Program-made: the position numbers and the translations under genes
Shown here: in pieces, positions 45,631 through 55,552 of the stretch
How positions within the stretch are numbered: position 1 is the first letter of the stretch
Layout: every line of letters begins with the position of its first letter
Notes under the pieces: generated by a model
The model's database searches: none
Told to the model about the DNA's origin: nothing
The model's input: the letters and a program-made list of their open reading frames with translations, nothing else
NCBI GenBank assembly: GCA_024400305.1
Contig: JAKSMX010000005.1
Location: 1-64,000 of the forward strand
Reading direction: 5' to 3'
Source: Bacteroidales bacterium
GTDB taxonomy: Bacteria; Bacteroidota; Bacteroidia; Bacteroidales; F082
DNA: 64,000 nt

Positions 45631-47097
45631 TTACTTTTTGCTTTTTGTCAGTGCGCTTCCGATCTTGTTCATGGCGCATCTGAAACCGATGGTGGCTGTA
45701 GCCTGATCTTCCTCAAGGAAACGTCTTGTTGAAGGACTTAGGTAATAAGGACCGTCTGCCCAAGAACCTCCCTTGTAAACGCGTGATTTGTCGGAGATTA
45801 ACGTTGTTACTCCATATTCGTACATCTGGTCGGTGAAGTTCTTCTGATCACCGTTGACGCTCGCCCAATCGTTTTGAATGGTTGACTGAGCATCACCGTC
45901 GTTGTAATTGACATTGTAGCTGTTACGATAGTTTCTGCGTGCGGTGACAGATTCTGGAGTGGCTTCCTGATATGTGATGTTCCCGATTGAATCGACGACT
46001 TTATTTTGGAATACATTGCCACGGTAAGGGTTGTGGTCAGCCACATCTTCAAATGAGAGTGGACGATAGACGTCCAGCACCCACTCTGAAACGTTGCCGG
46101 CCATGTTGTAAAGACCGTAGTCATTCGGCCAGTATGATGCGACCGGGCCGGGGAAGGCTGCGCCGTCGTTCAGGTCGCCTGCGATACCCATGTAGTCACC
46201 GTTGCCTCTCTTGTAGTTGGCGGTGAATGTTCCGTAATAATTCTTTTCGTCGGAGCGGAGACCGTCGGTGTTCCAAGGATAAACCCTGCGTTCTACGATG
46301 CGTTCCTCCGTCGTGTTGCCAATCAATGCGAGGGCTGCATATTCCCACTCGGCTTCCGTTGGAAGTCTGTACTGCGGAAGCAGGAAGCCGTCTTCCATTC
46401 TGGCGTTGCGGTATCCTGTCTCGCTTTTCCCTGAGTAATCCTTTATGCCTTTGTTGACAATGCCGCTGTATTGTCCTGCAAGATAAGCGTCTGTGCTGAA
46501 GTGTGAGTCAGCGGTCTGGTCCGAGTCGAAACTTAAGACACCTTCGCTGATGAGTATGTGTTCGTTGACGCGGTCGGAACGCCACATGGCGTAGTCGTTG
46601 GCCTGAAGCCATGACACGCCGACAACCGGATATTCGTGGTATGCAGGATGACGCAGATAAACCTCAACCATAGGTTCGTTATATGACAGAGAACTGCGCC
46701 ACACCAATGTGTCTGGCAATGCTTCTTTCACAATCATCGGGTAATCAGTGCCATAGATTTTCTGCAACCAGTAGATGTATTCAAGATAGTCGATATTTCT
46801 CACTTCCGTCTCGTCCATGTAAAACGATGATACCGTGACATTTCTGGCCGAATTGTCCCATGTGTAATACACATTCTCCTGGGTGTTTCCCATAGTGAAA
46901 GCTCCTCCTTCAATTGGAACGAGACCGGGTCCGATTCTCTCATCGGCAGCCTCGGTCACAGAGAAATTACCATAGTTCGGGTCGTTGTAGTACCAACCTG
47001 TTGTTTTTGATGCCTTATTCGAGTTTTTGCAAGAAATCATAAGGAATCCTGCACATAAAATCACTGAAATTGCAATGAATCTGAAATTTTTACGCAT
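45631..47097 (-). CDS. gldJ: GldJ-like gliding/type IX secretion lipoprotein (SUMF1 domain)
   Basis: A 488-residue lipoprotein (signal MRKNFRFIAISVILCAGFLMISC, Cys at residue 23) with one SUMF1/FGE-like domain: GLVPIEGGAFTMGNTQENV, VTVSSFYMDETEVRN, EYPVVGVSWLQANDYAMWRS, LPTEAEWEYAAL, GLYNMAGNVSEWVLDVYRP, and the closing RVYKGGSWADGP and GFRCAMN. In gliding bacteria GldJ stabilises other Gld proteins and is needed for type IX secretion; the related ring protein is GldK/PorK. GldJ is preferred because porU and porV lie next to it and murF follows, the arrangement of the Flavobacterium gldJ locus, and no porLMN genes are near. Confidence 0.85.
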   Translation of the reverse strand: MRKNFRFIAISVILCAGFLMISCKNSNKASKTTGWYYNDPNYGNFSVTEAADERIGPGLVPIEGGAFTMGNTQENVYYTWDNSARNVTVSSFYMDETEVRNIDYLEYIYWLQKIYGTDYPMIVKEALPDTLVWRSSLSYNEPMVEVYLRHPAYHEYPVVGVSWLQANDYAMWRSDRVNEHILISEGVLSFDSDQTADSHFSTDAYLAGQYSGIVNKGIKDYSGKSETGYRNARMEDGFLLPQYRLPTEAEWEYAALALIGNTTEERIVERRVYPWNTDGLRSDEKNYYGTFTANYKRGNGDYMGIAGDLNDGAAFPGPVASYWPNDYGLYNMAGNVSEWVLDVYRPLSFEDVADHNPYRGNVFQNKVVDSIGNITYQEATPESVTARRNYRNSYNVNYNDGDAQSTIQNDWASVNGDQKNFTDQMYEYGVTTLISDKSRVYKGGSWADGPYYLSPSTRRFLEEDQATATIGFRCAMNKIGSALTKSKK

Positions 47098-47309
47098 TAC
47101 TCTCGTGTTTATTTTTTTCCCTAATAACTTGAAAATACTTGCTTTATTGTGTTTTTGCAATGAAAAAAACGTCCACACAATTCACAAGAATTTGAAGCTG
47201 CAATTTTACAACAAAAAATTGAATGCTGCCAACTTTTTTTTAAAATTTTTTTTGCACATAGGTAATATAATATTTGTTAATGGTATTCGTTTTAGTTTAA
47301 ATTATTTTG

Positions 47310-47318
47310 TATCTTTGC
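47310..47318 (+). promoter_or_regulatory. Promoter of the porU tandem (TATCTTTGC)
   Basis: A perfect TATCTTTGC box 17 nt upstream of the ATG at 47336, in the 238-bp divergent region to gldJ. No equally good box was found for gldJ. Confidence 0.65.
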
Positions 47319-47335
47319 AATCTTAACTTTTTTAT

Positions 47336-50300
47336 ATGAAAAAAAGGATATTTAAGGCTCTTGTCGCCTCTTTGTTTATAAATATAATGTTGACTAACAA
47401 TGTGATAGCGTCTGATTCGGTGTTGTCATCCGGTATTTGGTACAAAATGTCTGTCGCAAAAACAGGGATGTACAGCATCACATATCAGGAGCTCGTTGCA
47501 ATGGGAGTTGATGTGTCATCTGTCAATCCGAGGAACATAAGGCTGTTTCACAACGGCGGCGGTGTTTTGCCGGTGATCAACAGGGAAACAAAATACGATG
47601 ACCTCATTGAGATACCTATTATTATTGATGGCGAAAATGACGGACGTTTTGATGAAAATGACCGAATAATTTTTTATGCACGCGGTCCAGTCACGTGGCA
47701 CTATGACCAAGGTAACTGCTTCTATGAGCACGTGAACAATCCGTATTCAGATTATTCGTATGTTTTCATGACGATAGGGAATGTCCCCGGCAAACGTATT
47801 GAAACTGAACAGAAACAATCCGGCATGTCGGAAACGGTCGGCGTGTTCCTTGACGGACAGCTGCACGAAATCGACGAGGTCAACATCAACAATATGGGTG
47901 CGACATGGTATTTCGACAAGTTCGACATCACACTTTCCAGAACGTATCCTTTTGATTTTAAAAATGTTGTGAAAGAACGCAAGGCAAAGATGCGCTCGGA
48001 GATCGCAACGAGAAACCAGGCTCCCGTATCATTCAAATATGTCGTCGGCGGAGACATTGTCGCCGACATCCCGCTCAGCGCAATGGGCAGCACGCAGTAT
48101 GTTTACGCAAAAACCGCTTCGACATACGTGAAATCATTCGAACCGAAATCCGACAATCTCGACTTGACTGTCACTTTCAGCAGAAGCGGTTCATCTTCAG
48201 TGGGTTGGCTTGATTATATAGAGATGAACGCTTGGCGGAAACTCAGCATGTCGGACGATGTGATTGCGTTCCGCAACCCTGAATGCGATGATGTGTCGAA
48301 GGTATATGAATTTCAACTTTCAAATGCGACATCGTCAACTCAAGTCTGGGACGTGAAAAATCCAGTCGAACCGAAGAAGATGGATGCGACATTCAACGCG
48401 TCGAAGCTTTCTTTCTGCATGAAGGGCGACATGAACAACGAGTTCGTTGCTTTCAACGGGAACTCATTCGAGAAGACGACATTCGTTGAAATTGTGGAAA
48501 ATCAAAATCTTCATGCAATGAAAGATATTGATTATCTGATAATTGCACATACAAAATTCGTTTCTCATGCAAAACGCCTGAAAGAAATTCATTCCCGTCT
48601 TGATGACCTGAAAATAGAAATAGTCGAGCCTCAACAGATCTACAACGAGTTCTCATGCGGCGCGTTGGACATCGCCGGCATCCGTAATTTCATCAAGATG
48701 CTTTACGAAAAGGGTGACGGTGACAACAAACTGAAATATGTGCTGCTTTTCGGCGACGCCTCATACGCCTACAAAAATGATGACGTCTGCTTTGTTCCGT
48801 CATACGAGTCCGTCGCTTCGTGCACAATAACTGGCTGCGTTGTCACCGATGACTTTTTCGTGTGTTTCGGGCCTGATGAAGGTGATATGGAAAACGGTTC
48901 GATTATTGACCTTCCTATCGGAAGAATGCCGGTCTCAACGGATGAGCAGGCCACTGCGGTGCTTGATAAGATTGAGGAGTTTATCGCTCGCAACGAAAAA
49001 TCAATGAACAAATGGAGAAATGTGGTGACGATAGCCTGCGATGACGAAAAAGACGGCGGCTCTTTTTTGAGAAATGCCGAGTCCGTTGCTGACTCCATTG
49101 AAGGATGGGGCGGCGACATGGTCGTTGACAAAATCTATCTCGATGCGTATAACCAGATCGCCACGGCGAGCGGACAACGTTGCCCGGAGGCTAACGAGGC
49201 GATAACCAACAGGATAGAAAACGGGACGATGCTGCTTTTCTACACCGGTCACGGCGGTGAAGTCGGTCTCGCGGAAGAGAGAATCATGACAAACGAAGAC
49301 ATCAAGTCGTGGCAGAACATCCCGATGCTGCCGGTGTTCCTCACCGCGACGTGCGAATTCAGCCGCTTCGACGACCATACGAGGACATCAGCCGGAGAAT
49401 ACGTGTTCCTGAATCCTAAAGGCGGCGCGATAAACATGATAACAACGGCAAGGACGACAAACGGCTCATTGAGCATGAAACTTGTCAAACGATTTTTCCG
49501 CAGCGTCTTTAAAATGTATAATGGTGAATATCAATGTATTGGCGATGTTTTTAAAGATGCGAAACAAGACGACTCAAAGAACACAAAGGTTTATGCACTG
49601 TTCGGCGACCCGGCGTTGAGAATCGCCTATCCGAAAAACAACGTCATCATTACGAAAATCAACGGAGCTGATGTCAATGAACAACCTGTTGACACTCTTA
49701 AAGCGTTGAGTTATATAGAGTTGGAAGGTGAGGTGAGAGACAATTTCGGCTGCGTCATGACCGATTTCAACGGTGTCGTCTATGTCTCGGCCTACGATAA
49801 GGAAAACACCATTTACACAAAAGGCGACCATGGTTTTCAACCTGCACCTTTTAAAGTGCGCAACAGTATGATTTTCAATGGTAAGACTAAAGTGGAAAAC
49901 GGAACATTCAAGGTCGGTTTCACTGTGCCTAAAGATATAAGATATGATTACGGAAATGGCCTGATTAGCTTGTATGCCACTGATTATCAGACAGATGCAA
50001 ATGGTTTGTTTGCTGATGTCATTGTCGGCGGCTACGACAAGACGGTGAAACCCGATTCTGTCGGGCCGGAAGTTTATGCATTTATCGACGACACACTTTT
50101 CGTTGACGGCGGGATAACAAACGAAAATCCGTTGATTGTCGCGAAAATCCGTGACCTCGCCGGCATCAACACAACAGGTGCGGGCATCGGACACGATATC
50201 ATGGCGGTGCTGTCGGGAGCGACAAACAAGTCTTACAACCTGAACAATTATTACGAGTCTCCGTTGCAACTCAATGAGTTCGGCGAACTTTCATACCGGC

Positions 50301-50713
50301 TTTACAATCTGAATGAGGGAGAACATTGTCTTCGCCTCCGTGTCTGGGACATATTCAATAACTCCACAACGGTCACGGTGAATTTCAAAGTCGTGAAAAG
50401 CAATGCTTTCGCACTCGAAAATCTCATCAATGTCCCCAATCCGATGTCGGATGAGACGCGTATCATGTTCGACCACAACCAAAGCGGCGAAATCAAAGTG
50501 CTGGTGAGGATTTTCAATGTGAGCGGACAACTCGTCAGGACAATTGAGGAATACCGCTACGGAAACTCAATGCGCATTGAACCGATTGTGTGGAACGGTG
50601 CTAACGACAACGGAAGCCCGCTGCCGTCGGGGATTTACGTCTATAATGTCACAATATCCAACAGCGAAAATGAAAAAGCTTCGGGATATTCAAAACTCGT
50701 TATTACAAGATGA
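47336..50713 (+). CDS. PorU-like C25 cysteine peptidase, first of two (type IX sortase-like)
   Basis: A 1125-residue secreted protein. It has a signal peptide (KKRIFKALVASLFINIMLTN region), an N-terminal beta-rich domain, a gingipain (C25) caspase-like domain with LLFYTGHGGEVGL (catalytic His639) and FLTATCEFSRFDDH (Cys673), and a C-terminal Ig/FlgD-like sorting domain ending YVYNVTISNSENEKASGYSK-LVITR. PorU is the surface sortase that removes the C-terminal signal of type IX cargo and attaches it to lipopolysaccharide. The size matches PorU (about 1,150). Its stop overlaps the ATG of a second, similar gene by 4 bp. Which of the two is the functional PorU is not clear from sequence. Confidence 0.82.
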   Translation: MKKRIFKALVASLFINIMLTNNVIASDSVLSSGIWYKMSVAKTGMYSITYQELVAMGVDVSSVNPRNIRLFHNGGGVLPVINRETKYDDLIEIPIIIDGENDGRFDENDRIIFYARGPVTWHYDQGNCFYEHVNNPYSDYSYVFMTIGNVPGKRIETEQKQSGMSETVGVFLDGQLHEIDEVNINNMGATWYFDKFDITLSRTYPFDFKNVVKERKAKMRSEIATRNQAPVSFKYVVGGDIVADIPLSAMGSTQYVYAKTASTYVKSFEPKSDNLDLTVTFSRSGSSSVGWLDYIEMNAWRKLSMSDDVIAFRNPECDDVSKVYEFQLSNATSSTQVWDVKNPVEPKKMDATFNASKLSFCMKGDMNNEFVAFNGNSFEKTTFVEIVENQNLHAMKDIDYLIIAHTKFVSHAKRLKEIHSRLDDLKIEIVEPQQIYNEFSCGALDIAGIRNFIKMLYEKGDGDNKLKYVLLFGDASYAYKNDDVCFVPSYESVASCTITGCVVTDDFFVCFGPDEGDMENGSIIDLPIGRMPVSTDEQATAVLDKIEEFIARNEKSMNKWRNVVTIACDDEKDGGSFLRNAESVADSIEGWGGDMVVDKIYLDAYNQIATASGQRCPEANEAITNRIENGTMLLFYTGHGGEVGLAEERIMTNEDIKSWQNIPMLPVFLTATCEFSRFDDHTRTSAGEYVFLNPKGGAINMITTARTTNGSLSMKLVKRFFRSVFKMYNGEYQCIGDVFKDAKQDDSKNTKVYALFGDPALRIAYPKNNVIITKINGADVNEQPVDTLKALSYIELEGEVRDNFGCVMTDFNGVVYVSAYDKENTIYTKGDHGFQPAPFKVRNSMIFNGKTKVENGTFKVGFTVPKDIRYDYGNGLISLYATDYQTDANGLFADVIVGGYDKTVKPDSVGPEVYAFIDDTLFVDGGITNENPLIVAKIRDLAGINTTGAGIGHDIMAVLSGATNKSYNLNNYYESPLQLNEFGELSYRLYNLNEGEHCLRLRVWDIFNNSTTVTVNFKVVKSNAFALENLINVPNPMSDETRIMFDHNQSGEIKVLVRIFNVSGQLVRTIEEYRYGNSMRIEPIVWNGANDNGSPLPSGIYVYNVTISNSENEKASGYSKLVITR

Positions 50714-53700
50714 AATATTGCTTACATAAAATATTGTTAATCAGCGTATTAATTGCTACTTTCAACATAGCAACGGCACAGAGATACTCCGATAATTCGG
50801 TTCTCGCTGACGGTACTATATATAAATTAGGTGTCGTTTCTGACGCGGTTTATCATATCACTTACGATGACCTGCTTTCGTGGGGAATCAATCCGACTTC
50901 GCTTAACCCGAAGAAAATCAGTCTTTTCGGAAATGTTTCAGGTATGCTTCCGGAAGATAATTCAAAGGAAAATTATGACGACCTTACGGAGATGGCAATC
51001 TTTGTGAAAGGCGAGGACGACGGCTTTTTTGACAAAGATGACGAAATTGTCTTTTACGGGCAGAGTCCTGTGGTGTGGGATTATGAGGATGGAAATTTCT
51101 GTCATCAAATAAATTATTATTCTGATACCGTTTATTATTTCTTAAAAATTGATAATCAACAATTTGGGAAAAGAATCGAAGTTGCACAGCAGGCTGAAGG
51201 CGATGTTTTCAACGAAGTGACAACTTTCTGCGACCGTCAATATCATGAAATTGACATGGATAATCATCTCAAGATGGGGCGGAAATGGTATGGCGAGACG
51301 ATTTCGGGACAGACCCAGAAAGTGATGACGTTCCCGTTTGTTTTTGGAAATGCCATAACCGGCATGGATGGCTTCGTGCGATTCGGCTTCATCGGGGCAT
51401 CGTCGAACGAAAATTTCAGTGTGCGACTGGCGATTAATGGCGAGCCGGTCATTGACGACATTGCCGTTTATAAAGTCGGGGATTATTATTTTGGCAGGGA
51501 ATTGCTGAAAGAAGCGAAATTTTCAGTCAACAACGAAAATGTTGACGCATCTGTCGAAGTGATTGCGGAAAACGCCTCTACAATGGTCGGACTCGATTTC
51601 ATTGACGTAAATGTCTGGCGCAGATTGCGTTACGAAAATGAACAACTCAACTTCACTGTCACTGAAAGTTCCGGGCATGAAGACGTGAATCTTATTAAAA
51701 TTGAAAACTCATCAGACGACATGCTTTTCCTTGACGTGACAGACCCGCTCTCACCTGAAAATCTCGATTATACATTAATTAATAATACGATTCACTGCAA
51801 GGCGCGTAAGGGAATGAAATCGTATGTCCTTGCGGGTCGTGATGATTTCCAAAAAGTCAAATCATGCAAAAGAATTGATAATCAGAATCTTCACGGACAT
51901 TCAGATGCGGATTACGCCGAGATGCTGATTATCACCGACAGGATTTTTGAAAAACAGGCGGAAGAGATAAAGGCCATTCACGAAGATGCCGACAACATGG
52001 TGACTTACATTGCATACGTCGATGACATTTACAATGAGTTCTCTTCGGGAAGCCTTGATATTACAGGCATCCGCAACTTTATCAGAATGGTTTACAAACG
52101 TTCGGGGAGTCTGAAATATGTGCTTCTTCTCGGAAGAGGCAGCTGCGATTACAAGAATGTTCTCGGTTATTCGAATAATTTCGTGCCGCCATACGAAGCG
52201 GAGAATGTCGTTTATCAACTTGCCGCATACGTCTCCGATGATTATTACGGACTTATGGACGATGACGAAGGCGAACAGATAGCTGGAAATGTCGATCTCG
52301 GTGTGGGCAGGATCCCTGTTCTTGATGCCGCTGAAGCTGAAACGGCGGTTGATAAGATCCGTCGCTACATCGACGCTTCAAGGTCAATGAAAAACTGGCG
52401 TAACGACTTGGTTCTCATAGCTGACAACGAGAGGATAACATACTCGAAGGGCTGCGACGCTCTCGAGAAAATCGTTGATACCATGCAGCCTTCGATAAAC
52501 GTGTCGAAGGTCTATTCGGATGCCTACGTCCGCAAGCAGAATTCCGACGGCTCGTATTGCGTGCCGGAAGCGACAGCCGAGATTATGAACAAGTTCTCAC
52601 AAGGCGCATTGATGATGACGTATTTAGGTCACGGCGGCGTGAAAGGCCTCAGCAAGTCGAATCTTTTTAAGACGGATAACATAATAAATCTTGACAATTA
52701 TGACAGGCTTCCGTTTGTGACGACGGGCACTTGCGAGTTCAGCGCATTCGATGACCCGACGTTTGTCTCGGCCGGCGAAAGACTATTCAAGATGAATGAA
52801 GGCGGCGCGATAGCGTTGTACACGTCCACGCGCCCGACGCACGCACAGGAAAACCTCACCATCATGAAAAACCTTTATAGAAACGCCTTCATGGCCGACA
52901 GACCGCGGTCGAGGACGATGGGGGAAATAATCATGGAAACGAAAAGAGACAACTCGGCAAATACGTCGAATTACGTGTCTTACGTGTTCTTCGGCGACCC
53001 GGCTCTGAAACTCGCTTATCCGTTGAAAGACATAAAGATAACTTCCATTGACGGACGCGAAGTCAATAAAGACCACATCATCGGGGCGATGGGGACGGTT
53101 ACGGCCTGCGGACATGTGGCCGATGTGTATGGCAATGTTGACACGACGTTCAATGGCTATGTGAATGTGAAGATGTTCGACAACGAGTCGCAATATTCAA
53201 CCTTGAACAATTACGGCTTTAATGGAAATGTCCATACTTTTACGTGTCATGTTGATGTTTTGTTCGAAGGTAGGGCTTCGGTTAAAAACGGCACGTTTTC
53301 AATAACTTACAAAGTTCCTAAAGATGTGAACCTGCAAAAAGGCAAGGCGCGCCTGAGTCTTTATGCCGTTGACACTGTACGGATGATTGATGCTAACGGA
53401 AGTTTCGGCAATATTAAGATAGACGGAGTCGCAGATGTTGTGACAGATAATGAAGGTCCTGATATTCAATTGCTTTGGAATGGAACTGTACCTGACGAAA
53501 AGCCTGTCTATTGTGACGGCACGCTTACGGCAACAATCAGCGACCCGCAAGGCATCTATCATTACAACAGTGTGATTGGCAAGAATGTCACTCTGACACA
53601 TGTCTTTGAAGGTCAAAGCGTTATCGAAAATGTCAATGGCAGATTTGAAACCGCAATCGACGATTTTACAAAAGGGGCGTTGGAAATCGATTTCAAGGAT

Positions 53701-54105
53701 TTGAAATCGGGAACTCACGAATTCATCATCAGCGCATGGGACACACACGATAACAACAGTACAAAGTCAGTCAGTATAAACGTTTATGGAAATAATGATT
53801 ACATGTCGTTGGCGAATGTCGTGAATACACCGAATCCTTTCAGCGACAAGACAAGTTTCTCGTTCAGATGTGACAAGCATGGCGTGGCGTTCGACATGAC
53901 GATAAAAATTTATGACATTTCGGGAAGGCTCGTTAATGAATTGCAATACAATAACTTGACAAACGATTGTAACGAGGTGGAGTGGGATGGCACCGATTTT
54001 AACGGACGCAGACTCATCTCTGGAGTCTATGTTTACAATGTCTTTGTGAAAGATATTGACGGCGACATCTATTCCACAAATCAAAAGATGATAATAACAC
54101 GATAA
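50710..54105 (+). CDS. porU: PorU-like C25 cysteine peptidase, second of two
   Basis: A 1131-residue protein with the same layout as the gene before it: signal peptide (YCLHKILLISVLIATFNIAT), N-terminal domain, C25 domain with MTYLGHGGVKGLS (His641) and TTGTCEFSAFDDP (Cys675), and a C-terminal FlgD-like sorting domain (NVVNTPNPFSDKTSFSF, VYVYNVFVKDIDGDIYST, ends ITR). The His-Cys spacing is 34 residues in both copies. It is followed 124 bp later by porV, its known partner in the attachment complex (PorU-PorV-PorQ-PorZ). Position next to porV makes it the better candidate for the true sortase, which is an inference. Confidence 0.85.
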   Translation: MKYCLHKILLISVLIATFNIATAQRYSDNSVLADGTIYKLGVVSDAVYHITYDDLLSWGINPTSLNPKKISLFGNVSGMLPEDNSKENYDDLTEMAIFVKGEDDGFFDKDDEIVFYGQSPVVWDYEDGNFCHQINYYSDTVYYFLKIDNQQFGKRIEVAQQAEGDVFNEVTTFCDRQYHEIDMDNHLKMGRKWYGETISGQTQKVMTFPFVFGNAITGMDGFVRFGFIGASSNENFSVRLAINGEPVIDDIAVYKVGDYYFGRELLKEAKFSVNNENVDASVEVIAENASTMVGLDFIDVNVWRRLRYENEQLNFTVTESSGHEDVNLIKIENSSDDMLFLDVTDPLSPENLDYTLINNTIHCKARKGMKSYVLAGRDDFQKVKSCKRIDNQNLHGHSDADYAEMLIITDRIFEKQAEEIKAIHEDADNMVTYIAYVDDIYNEFSSGSLDITGIRNFIRMVYKRSGSLKYVLLLGRGSCDYKNVLGYSNNFVPPYEAENVVYQLAAYVSDDYYGLMDDDEGEQIAGNVDLGVGRIPVLDAAEAETAVDKIRRYIDASRSMKNWRNDLVLIADNERITYSKGCDALEKIVDTMQPSINVSKVYSDAYVRKQNSDGSYCVPEATAEIMNKFSQGALMMTYLGHGGVKGLSKSNLFKTDNIINLDNYDRLPFVTTGTCEFSAFDDPTFVSAGERLFKMNEGGAIALYTSTRPTHAQENLTIMKNLYRNAFMADRPRSRTMGEIIMETKRDNSANTSNYVSYVFFGDPALKLAYPLKDIKITSIDGREVNKDHIIGAMGTVTACGHVADVYGNVDTTFNGYVNVKMFDNESQYSTLNNYGFNGNVHTFTCHVDVLFEGRASVKNGTFSITYKVPKDVNLQKGKARLSLYAVDTVRMIDANGSFGNIKIDGVADVVTDNEGPDIQLLWNGTVPDEKPVYCDGTLTATISDPQGIYHYNSVIGKNVTLTHVFEGQSVIENVNGRFETAIDDFTKGALEIDFKDLKSGTHEFIISAWDTHDNNSTKSVSINVYGNNDYMSLANVVNTPNPFSDKTSFSFRCDKHGVAFDMTIKIYDISGRLVNELQYNNLTNDCNEVEWDGTDFNGRRLISGVYVYNVFVKDIDGDIYSTNQKMIITR

Positions 54106-54181
54106 AAAATAAAATTCATACAATAATTTAAAATATATGTCGTTTGGTGAAAGATAATGCCGCATATATTGAAAATTTATT

Positions 54182-54190
54182 TATTTTTGC
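54182..54190 (+). promoter_or_regulatory. Promoter of porV (TATTTTTGC)
   Basis: TATTTTTGC lies 39 nt upstream of the porV ATG, so porV can be expressed apart from porU. Confidence 0.55.
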
Positions 54191-54229
54191 GGCGTTTTTT
54201 GAAAGAAAAATATAAATAGTGTTTAAAAT

Positions 54230-55492
54230 ATGACAAGAATTAAATCTTTTTTAGTCCTTCTTTGCTTGGTCATGGCAGGTTTCGCTGTCAGTGCACAAGG
54301 TGGTAACAGTGGTGAAGTGCAGGGTCGTATTGGGCAGACGGGCAATGTGATTTCCACAGCAGTTCCGTTTATGATTATCGCGCCGGACGCCCGCGCCGCA
54401 GGTATGGGTGATGTTGGTGTCTCTACATCTCCCGATGTCTATTCAATGTATTGGAATGCAGGTAAATACGCTTTCTTGGAAGATGATTTCAGCGTCGGCT
54501 TGGCATACAGCCCGTGGTTGAGAAAACTGGTTTCCGACATGAACATCGCTTATCTCGGTGTCGCAAAACGTGTCAGCCCGATGTCAACAGTCGCGATGTC
54601 ACTGCGCTATTTCAGTCTCGGTGACATCAACTTCACTGATGAAGACAACCACTCGCTCGGAACATATTCACCTAACGAATTTGCAATTGACGCTTGCTAT
54701 TCGAGAAAACTCGGTGACTACATCTCCGGCGCAATTGCCGCCCGTTTCATCTATTCCGACCTCACACAGGGCATCGTGAACTATTCAAAACCAGCTTATT
54801 CTGTCGCCGCCGACCTCGGTGTATATTACCAGAGACCGGTGAACTGGTTCAGAAACATGGCCGCTGATTTCAACTGGGGCGTTGCAATCACCAACATCGG
54901 CAGCAAGATGGCTTACAGCGACGCGAACACGAAGAAAGACTTCATCCCGACAAATCTCCGCTTTGGCGCGACAATGAACATGCATCTTGATGATTATAAC
55001 GAGTTGGCAGTGTCAATAGATCTTAACAAGCTCCTTGTCCCGACGCCGCCAATTTATTACAAGACAGCTGATGGCAGAGACTCTATCGGCGTTGATAACA
55101 AACCTGTGATTTACAAAGGTAAGGATAACGATGTATCAATGGTGGCAGGTATTTTCCAGTCATTCTACGATGCACCTGATGGTTTCTCGGAGGAACTAAA
55201 GGAATTTACAATCGGAATCGGTCTTGAATATTGGTATGACAAGGTGTTCTCGGCACGTGCCGGTTTCTTCCACGAGGACAAGACAAAAGGTAACCGCCGT
55301 TATCTCACATTCGGCGCAGGCATCCGTTACAACATCTTCGAGCTTGATATTTCATACCTTGTTCCGGTCAACAACACTTCAAATTCAGGCGTGAATCCGT
55401 TGGAAAACACTTTGCGTTTCGACTTGGTGTTCAACATCAACAAATGGAAGAAGGATAGCACAAAGCTTGAAAGAACCAAGGAAAGAAATTAA
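54230..55492 (+). CDS. porV: Type IX secretion outer-membrane protein PorV (LptO)
   Basis: A 420-residue outer-membrane barrel of the FadL-like PorV/PorQ family. It has a signal peptide ending VSAQG, then the conserved start AVPFMIIAPDARAAGMGDVGVSTSPDVYSMYWN (positions about 45-77), repeated beta-strands, and a terminal strand NTLRFDLVFNINKW. PorV shuttles cargo from the SprA/Sov translocon to the PorU attachment complex. It is directly downstream of the two porU-like genes, with its own promoter and a hairpin terminator after the stop. Confidence 0.95.
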   Translation: MTRIKSFLVLLCLVMAGFAVSAQGGNSGEVQGRIGQTGNVISTAVPFMIIAPDARAAGMGDVGVSTSPDVYSMYWNAGKYAFLEDDFSVGLAYSPWLRKLVSDMNIAYLGVAKRVSPMSTVAMSLRYFSLGDINFTDEDNHSLGTYSPNEFAIDACYSRKLGDYISGAIAARFIYSDLTQGIVNYSKPAYSVAADLGVYYQRPVNWFRNMAADFNWGVAITNIGSKMAYSDANTKKDFIPTNLRFGATMNMHLDDYNELAVSIDLNKLLVPTPPIYYKTADGRDSIGVDNKPVIYKGKDNDVSMVAGIFQSFYDAPDGFSEELKEFTIGIGLEYWYDKVFSARAGFFHEDKTKGNRRYLTFGAGIRYNIFELDISYLVPVNNTSNSGVNPLENTLRFDLVFNINKWKKDSTKLERTKERN

Positions 55493-55521
55493 ATGGTTAT
55501 TTTAAGGTAATACACATTTTT

Positions 55522-55552
55522 GCGCCGTTGCTTGCAACGGTGCTTTTTATTT
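55522..55552 (+). terminator. Terminator of porV
   Basis: GCGCCGTTG (55522-55530), loop CTTG, CAACGGTGC (55535-55543, one G-U pair), then TTTTTATTT. It overlaps the 3' end of the convergent peptidase gene. Confidence 0.8.
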
